Below, piece by piece: positions 7,677 to 16,727 of a DNA stretch of 64,000 nucleotides. The notes beneath the pieces were generated by a model, which worked only from the letters and a program-made list of their open reading frames with translations, was not told where the DNA came from and did no database searches. The DNA comes from Azospirillum sp. TSO22-1 (GTDB lineage: Bacteria > Pseudomonadota > Alphaproteobacteria > Azospirillales > Azospirillaceae): the NCBI RefSeq assembly GCF_003116015.1, contig NZ_LGQZ01000057.1:20654-84653 (forward strand), read 5' to 3'. A program made the translations under genes and the position numbers. The first letter of the stretch is position 1. Each line of letters starts with the position of its first letter.

Positions 7677-10011
7677 ACCTCCGGGAGGCGAACAAGGGGC
7701 CGGGCACAAGGCAGACGTCCGCCGCCGGGCGCCCGGATCTGGGCGCCGGCGCGACAATGGCCGCCCGTCGGGCGACGAAGGCCGGAAGTCGGATGACCTG
7801 TTCGGTTTTGGTCCAGGGGCTTCGGCCCTCCGGGCCTGCGCCCCCGCGCCCCATTTCCTCCGGCTCCGACAACCATGCCTGCCCGGCCTGCCGACCGTGC
7901 GCCTGCTCATCTTCTGCCGAGCCGGGTCGCGACGGGGTCGGCTCGTCCAAAGGCCGAGCCTCGTCCGCCGCTCCCTCGTGGCCCATGCTGAGGGGCACGT
8001 CGCGAGCATTGTCCGTGGCGTGGACCGCCGGGTCTACGGGCGCCACGCGGAGCACGGCAATCGGAACCGCAGGCGGTGCCGGCCGTGCATCGACACCGGG
8101 CTCCCCTTCCTTCCGGGTTCCGGTTTCCGCCGTGTGGGGGGCTCCCGAAGAACCGAAGGCTAGTAGTCGGTCGCGAGGAGTCTCAACCGCCGCGCGGCGG
8201 CGGTACCAAGTCGCGCGGGAAACCCCTTCGGCCTCCCACGGCTTCAGCGCTTCGGCGGAGGTCGCGGCCTGCTTGGCCCGGCGCTCCTTCATCGACGGGA
8301 CGCCCCGGTCACGGCGGCGTTGATGGGCCCGTACCGCCTCTGAGCGGAGAGCACCCAAACCGTAGCGGATCATCTCGGCCTCGGTCACGCCGAGTTCGCC
8401 CGCCACTCGACGGCGACTGTAGGTCATGCGGGCGTCCACGACGCGCTCGCGCCCGGCGCTGTCGATCAAGGTGCGGGTTACCCCGGCCTTGGCCTCGGCG
8501 GCGCGGGCGGCGAGGCAGGCGGCGCGCCCATCGCCGTCCATCCATTCCGTGATGTAGGCGCCGACGAGCCGGTGACCAATCGCCCGGAGAAGCGGCGCGG
8601 CCTCGCTCCAACCGCCGGGGCAGACGCAACTCAGGTCCGAACCGATGATCGTCAGCGTGGTGTTGCGGTGGCCTTCGGGAATGCCGTGCTCCCACCCTGC
8701 CACGCCGTCGGCGCGCCGGCCCTCGACCAACCGCACGATGTCGCGAACGCGGCGCGCCTGATGCAGAAGGAAACCGGACGCCTCCCAATCCTCGGCCTGC
8801 CACTCGTCACCGGGCACGGGCCCACCCCACAGGCGCTTGGCCTGCGTGGCCAGGGCGGCGATCCGGCGGTCTATGAAGTCGATGTCGGCCCGCGTCAACG
8901 CTGGGAGCGGTGTCGCGAGGGCGCGGGCGGCGGCGCGGGCGACCGTGCCGTCCGGCCGGGCCTTCTTCGCTTTCGCCGGCACGGCCTTCGCCACGGGCTC
9001 CGGGCAGGCTGCGGCCAGCGCGTCGGGGTCCACGGCCGCGCCGGGGAGCACGATATGACGGCGGCCGGCGACGGGGTCGTCCAGCCCAGCGAGGCGCGGG
9101 GCCAACTCGTAAATCGGCTGCTGGTATATTGCGGCGGCCGGGTCCAGCACCTTCGCCATGGACCAGATCACGGACTCGCCAAGCCCGAGCGCGCGGCACT
9201 CCGCGGCCAGCGATGCGCGGACGGCGGCGTCGTGGCGCCCGACGATAACCTTACGCTCGCTCTCGGCCACCGGGCGGGTCCACAGCATCCAGACATGCGC
9301 GGACAGGGTCGCGGGCACCTCGTCGGGGCCGAGCGGGCGGCCATCCGGACCGATCAGGAACGCGGACGAGGACCACGCCACGACTGCCCCAGCGTCCGGG
9401 CAGGCGGTGCGGACGTGCCGGGCGATCCACCTGGCGGCATCGTCGGACTGCCGAGCGGTGAACCTGCGGAGGTTGGGCCAGCCATCGGCATCCGCCACGG
9501 ACACCGTGGTGGCCATGTCGACGATGTAGCCCTCAGGGTCGCCCTCCTTCGACACGGCCGCCGACTTGCGGCGCGAGGTCTCGGCTGCGCCGGGGTGCGA
9601 CAAGCCGCCGAGGATCAAGAAACCGGGACCGAACTCGCCGCCGGCTACGGCGTGCAGGACGCGCCCCAGCCCCTCGACAGTGGACGGCATCGGTATCGGG
9701 TACGGCGCGTACGCAGTGATGCGCGCGGGCTTCGCCTTGTCCACGCGGCCGTCGCGGAGCGCGTAGGACTTGCCGGGGTGGCGGCGGTCGCCGGGCTGGG
9801 TCCGGAGCATCAGCAGGTGCGGCACGGCGTAGGCCCTGGCCGAAGGCGGCGCCGGATACGGCCAGATGTCGGCGAGGCCGCCCCCAGCACCAAGGGTGAG
9901 GTCGAGACGTGCTGATCGCCATGTCCCGGCGGACGGGACGCCAAATCTGTTGACACTGGCAGGTAGGGGAAGGTGTTGGTCGGCCGCCGGGATATGCAGC
10001 CGGGCCTTCAC
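7672..10011 (-). CDS. Large replication/primase-like protein of the element
   Basis: Up to 779 residues; the start is uncertain (GTG at 10011; an internal Met near residue 68 is an alternative). Around residues 215-250 it has a serine-rich strand (WSSSAFLIG) followed by LSAHVWMLW. This spacing resembles the catalytic SxH-type motif of archaeo-eukaryotic-type primases/RepB-like initiators, but I did not find the acidic motif with certainty. The C-terminal third has an HTH-like segment (GVSRATWYRRRAA) and a low-complexity acidic tail. Position beside the integrase and oriT-like region supports a replication role in the mobile element. Confidence 0.4.
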   Translation of the reverse strand: MKARLHIPAADQHLPLPASVNRFGVPSAGTWRSARLDLTLGAGGGLADIWPYPAPPSARAYAVPHLLMLRTQPGDRRHPGKSYALRDGRVDKAKPARITAYAPYPIPMPSTVEGLGRVLHAVAGGEFGPGFLILGGLSHPGAAETSRRKSAAVSKEGDPEGYIVDMATTVSVADADGWPNLRRFTARQSDDAARWIARHVRTACPDAGAVVAWSSSAFLIGPDGRPLGPDEVPATLSAHVWMLWTRPVAESERKVIVGRHDAAVRASLAAECRALGLGESVIWSMAKVLDPAAAIYQQPIYELAPRLAGLDDPVAGRRHIVLPGAAVDPDALAAACPEPVAKAVPAKAKKARPDGTVARAAARALATPLPALTRADIDFIDRRIAALATQAKRLWGGPVPGDEWQAEDWEASGFLLHQARRVRDIVRLVEGRRADGVAGWEHGIPEGHRNTTLTIIGSDLSCVCPGGWSEAAPLLRAIGHRLVGAYITEWMDGDGRAACLAARAAEAKAGVTRTLIDSAGRERVVDARMTYSRRRVAGELGVTEAEMIRYGLGALRSEAVRAHQRRRDRGVPSMKERRAKQAATSAEALKPWEAEGVSRATWYRRRAAVETPRDRLLAFGSSGAPHTAETGTRKEGEPGVDARPAPPAVPIAVLRVAPVDPAVHATDNARDVPLSMGHEGAADEARPLDEPTPSRPGSAEDEQAHGRQAGQAWLSEPEEMGRGGAGPEGRSPWTKTEQVIRLPAFVARRAAIVAPAPRSGRPAADVCLVPGPLFASRRS

Positions 10012-10187
10012 CTACCGCCGAGGCAGGCGGCAACGCTCGAGTTGACGGCGCGAAATAGGTCAGCCATATTGACCCTCATCAGCCAGGGCCCGCAGCGCTG
10101 AGGGTTGCCGCCCGATAACGGCGCTGCGGAGTCCACCGCCCAAGTTTGCCCTCCTCACTGCAAGCGTCAAGGGCTGCCGCCCCGCCC

Positions 10188-11735
10188 TTAGGGCATCCGC
10201 CTTCGCAAGCCGGCGGGCAGCAGCGGATAGAGGTGCTCCAGCGGTATCGGAGACTTGACGCGCTCAACAACTTGGCGGGCCTCGTCAGGCGACAAACCGC
10301 GGCCGTATCCGGCTCCGACCGATTCCCCTTCGTGCCCAAAGACTTTGTCAACAATTTCCGGGTGCAGTCCGGCCGCGCGGAGTTGCTGACGGAAGTTGTG
10401 ACGCAGGCTGTACGCAACAACCGTCGGATCGTCGATGCCGATGTCGTCAAGATAGCGATTCGTCCATTTCGACCAATCTTTGGAGCCGTTCGGCCCCTCC
10501 ACCATCTTCCGACCGCGTCTGTACTGCTCTTCGGCCCACTGCTCAAGCCCGAGCCGCCGGAGTTCAGGGAGCACCGGAACGAGCCGAGCGCCTGCACTGG
10601 TTTTGGTGGCGTGTAGGAAATTTAGGCAGGCGATGCCGCCCTCCAACTCTATGAGCCCAGACGGCAACGCAGCGATTTCCTCCGGACGAGCGCCGGTCAG
10701 AAGGGCAAGCAGCCAAAACCAGTAGCGCTCATCCTGGTAGACATGGGGTCCAACTTCCGAGCGGCGGGAACGGGACTTGCACCCGGTGAACAGCGGGCTG
10801 CTGAACAGCATGGTCAGCTCGGCCACGGTAAATTCGCGCCGTTTATCCTTGCCGTCGCGCTCCTCCCGCGTCTCGGTGCGAGGCTGCACGCCGTCGGCCG
10901 GGTTGATGGTGATGAAGCCGGACCCGGCTGCCCAACCAAAGAACCCCTTCAAATGGCTGAGCATCTTGACGATGGATGTCCTTGCCATCCGCTCTTTTCC
11001 AGCCCTGTTGATTGGGCGGTCGCGGAGGTGGTCCGCAAAAGCCTTGATCTCGGTCTTGGTCACCTCCACCAACGCCTTGCGCCCAATCAGGGCCTCAAGC
11101 TCGCGAAACGCTTGCTGGTGGCTGGTCCGGGCGGACGGTCCAATGGACGGCCGGTCGGTGAAAAACCGTTCCACGAGGTCCGGCCATGGCTGCCTGGCTT
11201 CGGCCGGCAGAGGCGGTGCCGGTGGCATCGGGTTGGCGGGCTGCTGCCGGGACAGTGACAGCGCCAGCGCCCGGCCAAGTGCCAGCGTTTCGCGTCGTTC
11301 CCTCTGGCGCTTGATTTCCGCGGTCACCGCGCGATGCTGGTCCGCCTCCGCTTGAACCCGCGCTGCCTCGGCTTCCCTCCGCGCGACCGCCAGTTCTTCC
11401 GTGGCGATCAGCGCATCCAGCCGAACCAGCACCGCATCCTTCTCCTCGGGCGTCAACTCGTCCAGGTCGCTGGCGCGCAGAGTCGGGATGTCATCGCCAG
11501 TGAGTTCGTCCAGGCGCTTCCCTGCAATCCGGATCACGTCCCGCCTCACCTCTTGCCATCCCGCATGCAGCCCGGCCAGCAGGCGAGCAGCCTCGCCGCG
11601 AGCGCGCCGAGGGTCGCCAGTCTGGAGGGATTTCACGAAAACTTTCTTACCGGACAGCAAGGTTATGTCTGCCGGGACGCGCACGCGGAGATAGAGTTTT
11701 TGGCGCCGCCGCTCAATGTAAGGGATGCCGGACAT
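10188..11735 (-). CDS. Tyrosine recombinase/integrase
   Basis: About 515 residues. The N-terminus (YIERRRQKLYLRVRVP) is typical of integrases with a DUF6538-like arm-binding domain. The catalytic domain shows the first Arg in LLTGARPEEIAALP, then LRHNFRQQL (the H-x-x-R box) and GHEGESVGAGYGRG, containing the late His and the nucleophile Tyr. I prefer the ATG at 11735 over an in-frame TTG at 11756. It is transcribed away from the tRNA-Glu gene that is the likely attachment site, the usual arrangement for tRNA-targeting integrases. It would catalyse insertion and excision of the element. Confidence 0.9.
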   Translation of the reverse strand: MSGIPYIERRRQKLYLRVRVPADITLLSGKKVFVKSLQTGDPRRARGEAARLLAGLHAGWQEVRRDVIRIAGKRLDELTGDDIPTLRASDLDELTPEEKDAVLVRLDALIATEELAVARREAEAARVQAEADQHRAVTAEIKRQRERRETLALGRALALSLSRQQPANPMPPAPPLPAEARQPWPDLVERFFTDRPSIGPSARTSHQQAFRELEALIGRKALVEVTKTEIKAFADHLRDRPINRAGKERMARTSIVKMLSHLKGFFGWAAGSGFITINPADGVQPRTETREERDGKDKRREFTVAELTMLFSSPLFTGCKSRSRRSEVGPHVYQDERYWFWLLALLTGARPEEIAALPSGLIELEGGIACLNFLHATKTSAGARLVPVLPELRRLGLEQWAEEQYRRGRKMVEGPNGSKDWSKWTNRYLDDIGIDDPTVVAYSLRHNFRQQLRAAGLHPEIVDKVFGHEGESVGAGYGRGLSPDEARQVVERVKSPIPLEHLYPLLPAGLRRRMP

Positions 11736-11821
11736 GGAGCCTCGCGTGTGGCACAAGCGTGTGGCACGCGCGAATTTTGGGCTCTGGAGAATTGCAGCAA
11801 AATCAACGCCTTAGCGGCGGA

Positions 11822-11897
11822 TGGCGTCCCCACGGGGATTCGAACCCCGGTTGCCGCCGTGAGAGGGCGGTGTCCTAGGCCTCTAGACGATGGGGAC
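11822..11897 (-). tRNA. tRNA-Glu (anticodon CTC)
   Basis: A 76-nt sequence that folds as a full cloverleaf on the minus strand: a 7-bp acceptor stem (GTCCCCA pairing with TGGGGAC), anticodon loop CTCTCAC giving anticodon CTC, T-arm CGGGG-TTCGAAT-CCCCG, and an encoded CCA end. It reads GAG (Glu). The 3' end abuts the integrase side, so it is probably the chromosomal attachment site, with the element restoring an intact tRNA 3' end. Confidence 0.95.
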
Positions 11898-11920
11898 ATC
11901 GTTCACCGGCAAGGGCGCCG

Positions 11921-11949
11921 TAAATATCGGACCAGTGGCTTGGACGCAA
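11921..11949 (-). promoter_or_regulatory. Probable tRNA-Glu promoter
   Basis: On the minus strand, TTGCGT (11944-11949) and TATTTA (11921-11926) are separated by 17 bp. The predicted transcription start is about 15 bases before the tRNA 5' end. Confidence 0.45.
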
Positions 11950-12071
11950 GAGGAACTTTATCCAAATTATAATGACGGCCGGCTCGAGGGAGATGGGCTG
12001 CCCCAGCCACCATGCATAATTTCCATAATATATCTTATGCGATATCAGGCGCGCTCCGGGCGGCTGCCCTC

Positions 12072-12425
12072 TCACGGGCTGCGCCGCACGAAGACGCGCC
12101 GGTGGTGGTGCTCGCAATACGAGGAGCCCGCCCGGCGGCGCTGCTGGCAGTAGGTCCAGACCTCGTCGCCCAGGTCGCCGTGGATCCAGCGGCAGCCGCG
12201 CGGCTCCTTCGTCGAGCGCTCCTCCTCCCGCCGCCGCTGCACCGCGTAGCCGCCGACGCCGTCGTTCGACGCCAACCCCAGGCGGTGGCAGCGTCCGGCC
12301 ACCGCGTTGCGCGTCGTGCCGAACAGGTCGGCGATCTCGCTGTACGAGCGCCGCTCATGGACGAAGAGTTGTTCCAGGATCTCCCTCGACGCCGGCCAAC
12401 CGCCGGCCCGCGCATCCCACGGCAT
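12072..12425 (-). CDS. GcrA-like cell-cycle regulator family protein
   Basis: A 117-residue protein with the two signature parts of GcrA. An N-terminal helix-turn-helix (YSEIADLFGTTRNAVAGRCH, then RLGL) matches the GcrA DNA-binding region. A C-terminal Cys/His-rich end (CRWIHGDLG ... YC ... SYCEHHHRR) matches the sigma70-interacting tail. GcrA of alphaproteobacteria binds sigma70 and acts at methylated GANTC promoters. The start follows GAGGGG. At 117 residues it is shorter than canonical GcrA (about 170), with a short linker, so it is probably a paralogue rather than the main GcrA. Confidence 0.7.
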   Translation of the reverse strand: MPWDARAGGWPASREILEQLFVHERRSYSEIADLFGTTRNAVAGRCHRLGLASNDGVGGYAVQRRREEERSTKEPRGCRWIHGDLGDEVWTYCQQRRRAGSSYCEHHHRRVFVRRSP

Positions 12426-12498
12426 GTCGTGTGTCCCCTCGCACGTCTTGAACGCTCAACGCTCAAGGCCGCGCTTGGTTTCCTGCGATTGCCGAAAA

Positions 12499-12729
12499 TC
12501 AGGCGGTGATGTCGAGGAACATGCCGCGACGGTAGTTGCGCGGCAGCGTCAGGATACCGTTCACCATCAGGCTGGCGAGTTGGCGCACCGAGGGAATGCG
12601 CTGGCGCCCCGGGGTACCGACCTCCCCCACCCGGCCACCGCCGCGGCCGGCGGACAGCGCACGGGCTCCGCCACCGTCGGGGCGGATCGGGTCGCTGCTG
12701 CGGTCTCCGGTGCGGCGGATCGAGTCCAT
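12499..12729 (-). CDS. Small hypothetical protein
   Basis: A 76-residue basic, Gly/Arg-rich protein, not recognised. It is co-directional with the GcrA-like gene 73 bp downstream. The C-terminal half (SVRQLASLMVNGILTLPRNYR region) looks more structured than the Gly-rich N-terminus. The ATG at 12729 is the only good start. Confidence 0.35.
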   Translation of the reverse strand: MDSIRRTGDRSSDPIRPDGGGARALSAGRGGGRVGEVGTPGRQRIPSVRQLASLMVNGILTLPRNYRRGMFLDITA

Positions 12730-12807
12730 GGTCCGTATTTACCATAAATGCATGCGGCGGGCAATGGCTGGACCGCGACAAGGATGGGACAGCGCGCTTG
12801 ACCGGAG

Positions 12808-12841
12808 TTATCCACAAAATGGTGGACAGCTCCGTGGATAA
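12808..12841. promoter_or_regulatory. Pair of inverted DnaA-box-like sites
   Basis: TTATCCACA at 12808-12816 is a perfect DnaA box consensus. CGTGGATAA at 12833-12841 is its inverse with one mismatch. Their 8-bp arms form an inverted repeat. They lie in the 291-bp region between the small ORF at 12499-12729 and the epimerase gene at 13021. Confidence 0.5.
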
Positions 12842-13020
12842 GCCTGTTGAACCCGCGGTCTCCGCTGTCCGGCGCGGTGTGCGGGGTGGGTGGGCGAATC
12901 GCCGTCCGGGGCCGGGGAGAGGCGCCCATCCTGCGCCCGCCACTAACCCCGAAGAAGAGGTAGGGGAGCGCCTCCCCTGCCCCATATCAGTCTTCGTTGG
13001 TAGGCGAAGGAGCTGGCGCG

Positions 13021-13950
13021 ATGGCGCACTATCTGGTCACTGGCGGCTGCGGCTTCATCGGTTCGCACTTGGCGGATGCCCTGTTGGGCGACGGGCACGC
13101 CGTTACCATCCTCGACGACCTGTCCACCGGCCGGCTGGAGAACAAGCCGGCGCGCGCCGAGCTGGTGGTCGGCGACGTCGCCGACGCCGACGCCGTGCGG
13201 CACGCCATGGACGGCGTGGACGGCGTGTTCCACCTCGCCGCCGTGGCCTCGGTGCAGCGTTCCAAGGAGCTGTGGGCCGAGACGCACCGCACCAACGTCG
13301 GCGGCGCCGTCACCGTGTTCGAGGTGGCGCGCACCATCCGCGACGGCGCGTCGGTGCCGGTGATCTACGCCTCCTCCGCTGCGGTGTACGGCGACAACCC
13401 GAACACGCCGCTGGGCGAGGACTGCGTGCCGCAGCCGCGTTCGGCCTACGGGGTGGACAAGCTGGGCTGCGAGCTGCACGCCCGCGTGGCGTGGGAGATC
13501 CACAACGTGCCCACCGTCGGCTTCCGCTTCTTCAACGTCTACGGGCCGCGCCAGGACCCGCTGTCGCCCTACTCCGGCGTCATCTCGATCTTCGCCCGCC
13601 GGGTGGCGCGCGGCGAGGAGGTGGAGATCCACGGCGACGGCGAGCAGGTGCGCGATTTCGTCTACGTCGGCGACGTGGTGCGCTTCCTGATGGCCTCCAT
13701 GCGGAAGCGCCCGCAGGGGGCGGCGGTCTACAACCTGTGCACCGGCCGGCCGACTTCGATCCTGATGCTGCTCGACGTGCTGCAGGAGCTGTGCGGCAAG
13801 AAGGCGCGGCGCCTGCATCGGACGGCACGGCCGGGCGACATCCGCGTCTCCATCGGCGATCCGGCGAAGGCGCGCGCCGCCTACGGGCTGACCTGCCGCA
13901 CCGGCCTGCTGGAGGGGCTGGGCGCCACGGTCAGCTGGGCGGTGCTGTGA
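13021..13950 (+). CDS. NAD-dependent nucleotide-sugar epimerase (SDR family)
   Basis: A 309-residue extended short-chain dehydrogenase. The NAD-binding GGCGFIGSH lies at the N-terminus, a Ser-rich strand (YASSAAVYG) near residue 118, and the catalytic YGVDK in mid-protein. It fits UDP-glucose 4-epimerase or related sugar epimerases/dehydratases that make cell-envelope precursors. The start at 13021 has GAAGGAG 8 bases upstream. It converges with the hydrogenase protease gene, overlapping it by 20 bp at the 3' ends. Substrate is not determined. Confidence 0.8.
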   Translation: MAHYLVTGGCGFIGSHLADALLGDGHAVTILDDLSTGRLENKPARAELVVGDVADADAVRHAMDGVDGVFHLAAVASVQRSKELWAETHRTNVGGAVTVFEVARTIRDGASVPVIYASSAAVYGDNPNTPLGEDCVPQPRSAYGVDKLGCELHARVAWEIHNVPTVGFRFFNVYGPRQDPLSPYSGVISIFARRVARGEEVEIHGDGEQVRDFVYVGDVVRFLMASMRKRPQGAAVYNLCTGRPTSILMLLDVLQELCGKKARRLHRTARPGDIRVSIGDPAKARAAYGLTCRTGLLEGLGATVSWAVL

Positions 13951-14377
13951 TCTCGGCGGCAATGCTCTGCGCCACCGCGTCCGCGGCCTCGGCCACGGCG
14001 GGGGTCAGCGCGTCGCCGAAGCCGAAGTCGGCTCCCTCGATGCCCCAGATCACCAGGCTTCCGGGCAGATGGCCAAGGGCGCGGGCCGTCTCCACCGCCT
14101 CGGCGAGGCCGAACAGATGGCTGGAATAACGGAACAGGCCGCGCGGCGGCGCGGCGCCCACGGCGTCCAGCCGCACGACGGTGCCGGCTTCGGCGCCCGA
14201 CTGCGTGGCGTCGACCACGATGACGCGGATTCGGCCGCGCCACGCCTCGATCAGACCAGCGCCCTCGCCCGAGTGCTCCTGCGCCGGAATTCCCAGCGCC
14301 GCCAGCCGGTCGGCGACCGCCGGGCCGACGCCGTCGTCGCGGCGGAAGCGGTTCCCGATTCCCAGCACCAGCGTCAT
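13931..14377 (-). CDS. Hydrogenase maturation protease (HycI/HoxM family)
   Basis: A 148-residue endopeptidase of the family that clips the C-terminal peptide from the [NiFe]-hydrogenase large subunit after nickel insertion. The nickel-sensing positions are visible: Asp in the N-terminal GIGNRFRRDDG region, Asp in VIVVDATQSG, and His in SSHLFGLAEAV. It is separated from the structural operon only by a small ORF on the other strand and is co-directional with it. The large subunit here ends in an extension beyond DPCxxCxxH, so it is the likely substrate. Confidence 0.85.
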   Translation of the reverse strand: MTLVLGIGNRFRRDDGVGPAVADRLAALGIPAQEHSGEGAGLIEAWRGRIRVIVVDATQSGAEAGTVVRLDAVGAAPPRGLFRYSSHLFGLAEAVETARALGHLPGSLVIWGIEGADFGFGDALTPAVAEAADAVAQSIAAEITAPPS

Positions 14378-14480
14378 CGCATGGCCCCCTCACCCTTCGG
14401 ACAGGGGCGGAACGGCGGCCGCCCGCACCCGTTCTCAACGAGCCCATCCCGCACACCACGGCAGCACAGGGTACGATCCG

Positions 14481-14648
14481 ATGACCATCACCCGCAATCG
14501 CGAGGACGAGAACCGCGAAGCCACCTGGCGGCTGTTCCGCCTGGAGGAACCGACCTTCGACGACCTCACCCGGGGCGTTTTCCTCGGCGTCGTCTGGTGC
14601 TTCGTCATGTGGGCGCCGATGTTCATCGACGTGCTGACGAAGCGCTGA
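14481..14648 (+). CDS. Small single-span membrane protein
   Basis: A 55-residue protein from the ATG at 14481. It has a charged N-terminus rich in Glu/Arg and one hydrophobic span at about 31-50 (GVFLGVVWCFVMWAPMFIDV). It is on the plus strand, tail-to-tail with the hydrogenase large subunit gene with no gap (stop at 14648 versus 14649). Not recognised. Strand-specific codon pattern and a clean membrane segment support it being real. Confidence 0.5.
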   Translation: MTITRNREDENREATWRLFRLEEPTFDDLTRGVFLGVVWCFVMWAPMFIDVLTKR

Positions 14649-15956
14649 TCACGCGCGCTCCACGGTCAGCGTCAGGAAATGGGTGGCGCACGAGATGCAG
14701 GGGTCGTAGTTGCGGATCGCCTGCTCGCAGCGCCACTTCAGCTGTTCGTCGGGCAGGTGCAGGTTGGCCTGCACCACGCCCCACAGGTCGCGTTCGATCT
14801 GCTTCTGGTTCTGCGCCGTGGGCGGAACGATGCGGGCGTGCGTGATGCGCCCCTCCCCGTCCAGGTCGTAGCGGTGCCAGCACAGGCCGCGCGGCGCCTC
14901 GGTGCAGCCGTGGCCGCGCCCGGCGCCGGGGGTGATCGGCGGCGCCGGGACCGCCAGCTCCTCGTAGGATTCCGCCAGCTTCAGCGCCTCCTCGAAGGCG
15001 TACAGCGTTTCCACCGCGCGGACGACGATGCTCTTGAACGGGTTGCGCTCGACCGGCCCCAGGCCGGCGTCGTAGGCGGCCTGCCGGGCGAGCGGCGACA
15101 GCTGCGCGTGGTTCAGCGCGTAGCGCGCCAGCGGGCCGACCATGTAGGGGCCGCTGCCGTCCGTCATCACGCCGTGCAGCGCGTTGGAGTGGCGGACGTG
15201 CTCCTCGTCGAAGTGCTCCTCGAAGGCCGCGACCGGGATGTCCAGCCCGCGGTTGGAGATCAGCCGGCCGCGCTCGATGGCGTAGTCCTCGTCGTGGTGC
15301 AGGGCGACGAAGGTGTAGTCGTGCTCGTAGTCCGGGAACTCCAGGCCGGCGAAGACCTTCACGGTCGCCAGCGACTCGTCCACCGCGCGCTTCAGCGGCT
15401 CGATCAGTTCCCGCACCTCGGCCTTGCGGGGCGATTTGTAGAAGCCGCCGACCTTGGTGTTGACCGGGTGGATGGCGCGGCCGCCGATGACTTCGAGGAT
15501 GCGGTTGCCGAGCTTTTTCAACTGCAGCCCGCGCTCCACCAGCTCCGGGTGCACCTTGGCGATCTGGAGGGCGTCCTCCATCCCTAAGAAGTCCGGCGCG
15601 TGCAGCAGGTAGGCGTGCAGCACGTGGCTCTCGACCCATTCGCCGCAGTACATCAGGCGGCGCAGCTTGCGGATTCCCTCGCCGATGTCGACGCCCAGCG
15701 CGTCCTCCATGGCCTGGCTGGCGCCGGCGATGTAGGCGACCGGGCAGATGCCGCAGATGCGCGAGGTGATGTCCGGCGCGTCGCCGTAGGGGCGGCCCTT
15801 CAGCAGCGCCTCGAAGAAGCGCGGCGGCTCGAAGATGCGGAACTTGACGTCGGTGATGACCCCGTCCTTGACTCGGACGGTCAGCGCCCCCTCCCCCTCC
15901 ACGCGGGCGAGCGCGTCCACCTTGATGGTGCGGCTGGCGGTTTCAGCGATCGTCAT
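14649..15956 (-). CDS. hydA: [NiFe]-hydrogenase large (alpha) subunit, group 3b
   Basis: About 435 residues. It carries both nickel-ligand motifs: RICGICP in the N-terminal quarter and DPCISCATH at the C-terminus, followed by a nine-residue tail for protease removal. The gene set around it (NAD(P)/FAD subunit, 4Fe-4S subunit, small subunit) is that of cytosolic bidirectional NADP-linked hydrogenases (sulfhydrogenase, group 3b), which couple NADPH to H2 evolution or uptake. The ATG at 15956 lies 9 bases after AGGAGG; an ATG at 15962 and GTG at 15965 are less well spaced. It overlaps hydD by 14 bp. Confidence 0.9.
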   Translation of the reverse strand: MTIAETASRTIKVDALARVEGEGALTVRVKDGVITDVKFRIFEPPRFFEALLKGRPYGDAPDITSRICGICPVAYIAGASQAMEDALGVDIGEGIRKLRRLMYCGEWVESHVLHAYLLHAPDFLGMEDALQIAKVHPELVERGLQLKKLGNRILEVIGGRAIHPVNTKVGGFYKSPRKAEVRELIEPLKRAVDESLATVKVFAGLEFPDYEHDYTFVALHHDEDYAIERGRLISNRGLDIPVAAFEEHFDEEHVRHSNALHGVMTDGSGPYMVGPLARYALNHAQLSPLARQAAYDAGLGPVERNPFKSIVVRAVETLYAFEEALKLAESYEELAVPAPPITPGAGRGHGCTEAPRGLCWHRYDLDGEGRITHARIVPPTAQNQKQIERDLWGVVQANLHLPDEQLKWRCEQAIRNYDPCISCATHFLTLTVERA

Positions 15957-16725
15957 GGGCATCACCCTCCTTGCGGAAGGCCTCGGCGTTGGCGTTGAAG
16001 GAGCGGAAGGCCTGGGCGATGTCGCGGCTGCTTACTCCCAGCTCGGCCATGTGCTTGGCGAGGCTGGCGGTGTTGGGGTTCTCCTTCGGCCCGAAGCAGC
16101 CATAGCAGCCGCGCGCGAAGCCGGGGCACAGGTTGCCGCAGCCGGCCTGCGTCACCGGCCCCAGGCACGGGGTGCCGTGCGCCACCGTCACGCAGACGGT
16201 GCCGGCCATCTTGCACTCCACGCACTGGCTGTGCGCGGGGATCACCGGCTTGCGGCGGTTCAGCGTGGCGTTCAGCACCTCCAGCAGCTGGTGCTTGTTC
16301 ACCGGGCAGCCGCGCAGCTCGAAGTCCACCGCCACGTGATCCTGGATGGCGGTGGAGGTCGCCAGCGTGTCGATGTAGGCGGGGTGGGCGTAGACCGCCT
16401 TGATGAAGCCGTCGACGTCGCGGAAGTTCTTCAGCGCCTGGATGCCGCCCGCGGTGGCGCAGGCGCCGATGGTGACCAGCATCTTCGACTGGTCGCGGAT
16501 CTTGCGGATGCGCGCGGCGTCGTGCGGCGTGGTGATGGAGCCCTCGACCAGCGAGACGTCGTACGGCCCCTTGATCTCCACCCGCGTCGCCTCGAGGAAG
16601 TAGGCGATCTCCACCGCCCCGGCGACCTCCAGCAGCTCGTCCTCGCAGTCGAGCAGGGAGAGCTGGCAGCCGTCGCAGGAGGAGAACTTCCACACCGCGA
16701 GTTTGGGTTTGCGTGAGGCGGCCAT
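15943..16725 (-). CDS. hydD: [NiFe]-hydrogenase small (delta) subunit, group 3b
   Basis: A 260-residue iron-sulfur subunit. The N-terminal [11 protein letters not shown] provides the proximal cluster ligands. Further Cys residues occur in CATAGG, the RGCPVN segment and the C-terminal [15 protein letters not shown] region. There is no twin-arginine signal peptide, as expected for the cytosolic group 3 enzymes. It would relay electrons between the NiFe site and the gamma/beta subunits. The start at 16725 follows hydG with a 2-bp gap and the gene overlaps hydA, so it is a tight operon. Confidence 0.9.
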   Translation of the reverse strand: MAASRKPKLAVWKFSSCDGCQLSLLDCEDELLEVAGAVEIAYFLEATRVEIKGPYDVSLVEGSITTPHDAARIRKIRDQSKMLVTIGACATAGGIQALKNFRDVDGFIKAVYAHPAYIDTLATSTAIQDHVAVDFELRGCPVNKHQLLEVLNATLNRRKPVIPAHSQCVECKMAGTVCVTVAHGTPCLGPVTQAGCGNLCPGFARGCYGCFGPKENPNTASLAKHMAELGVSSRDIAQAFRSFNANAEAFRKEGDAHDDR

Positions 16726-16727
16726 GG

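Larger units (their letters stand above)
1..11832. mobile_element. Integrative and mobilizable element at tRNA-Glu (left end outside window)
   Basis: The stretch left of the tRNA-Glu gene has the gene content of an integrative mobilizable element. A tyrosine integrase starts 86 bp from the tRNA 3' end. Next come a replication/primase-like protein, a small HTH regulator, a MobC-like protein and a relaxase, and finally cargo including a DUF262/HNH pair. No type IV secretion genes are visible, so transfer would need a helper. Base composition switches sharply, with an AT-rich segment at about 1-1600 and 2350-3450. I looked for a second copy of the tRNA 3' end in 1-11700 and did not see one, so the far attachment site is probably left of the window. 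Confidence 0.75.

Noticed and set aside
8572..9915. A long plus-strand frame opposite the replication-like gene.
   Set aside because: The minus-strand frame is longer and has better protein character and an HTH-like segment; the plus frame looks like a shadow.
1..11800. A second copy of the tRNA-Glu 3' end as the other attachment site.
   Set aside because: I could not find one in the window; the left end is probably outside.
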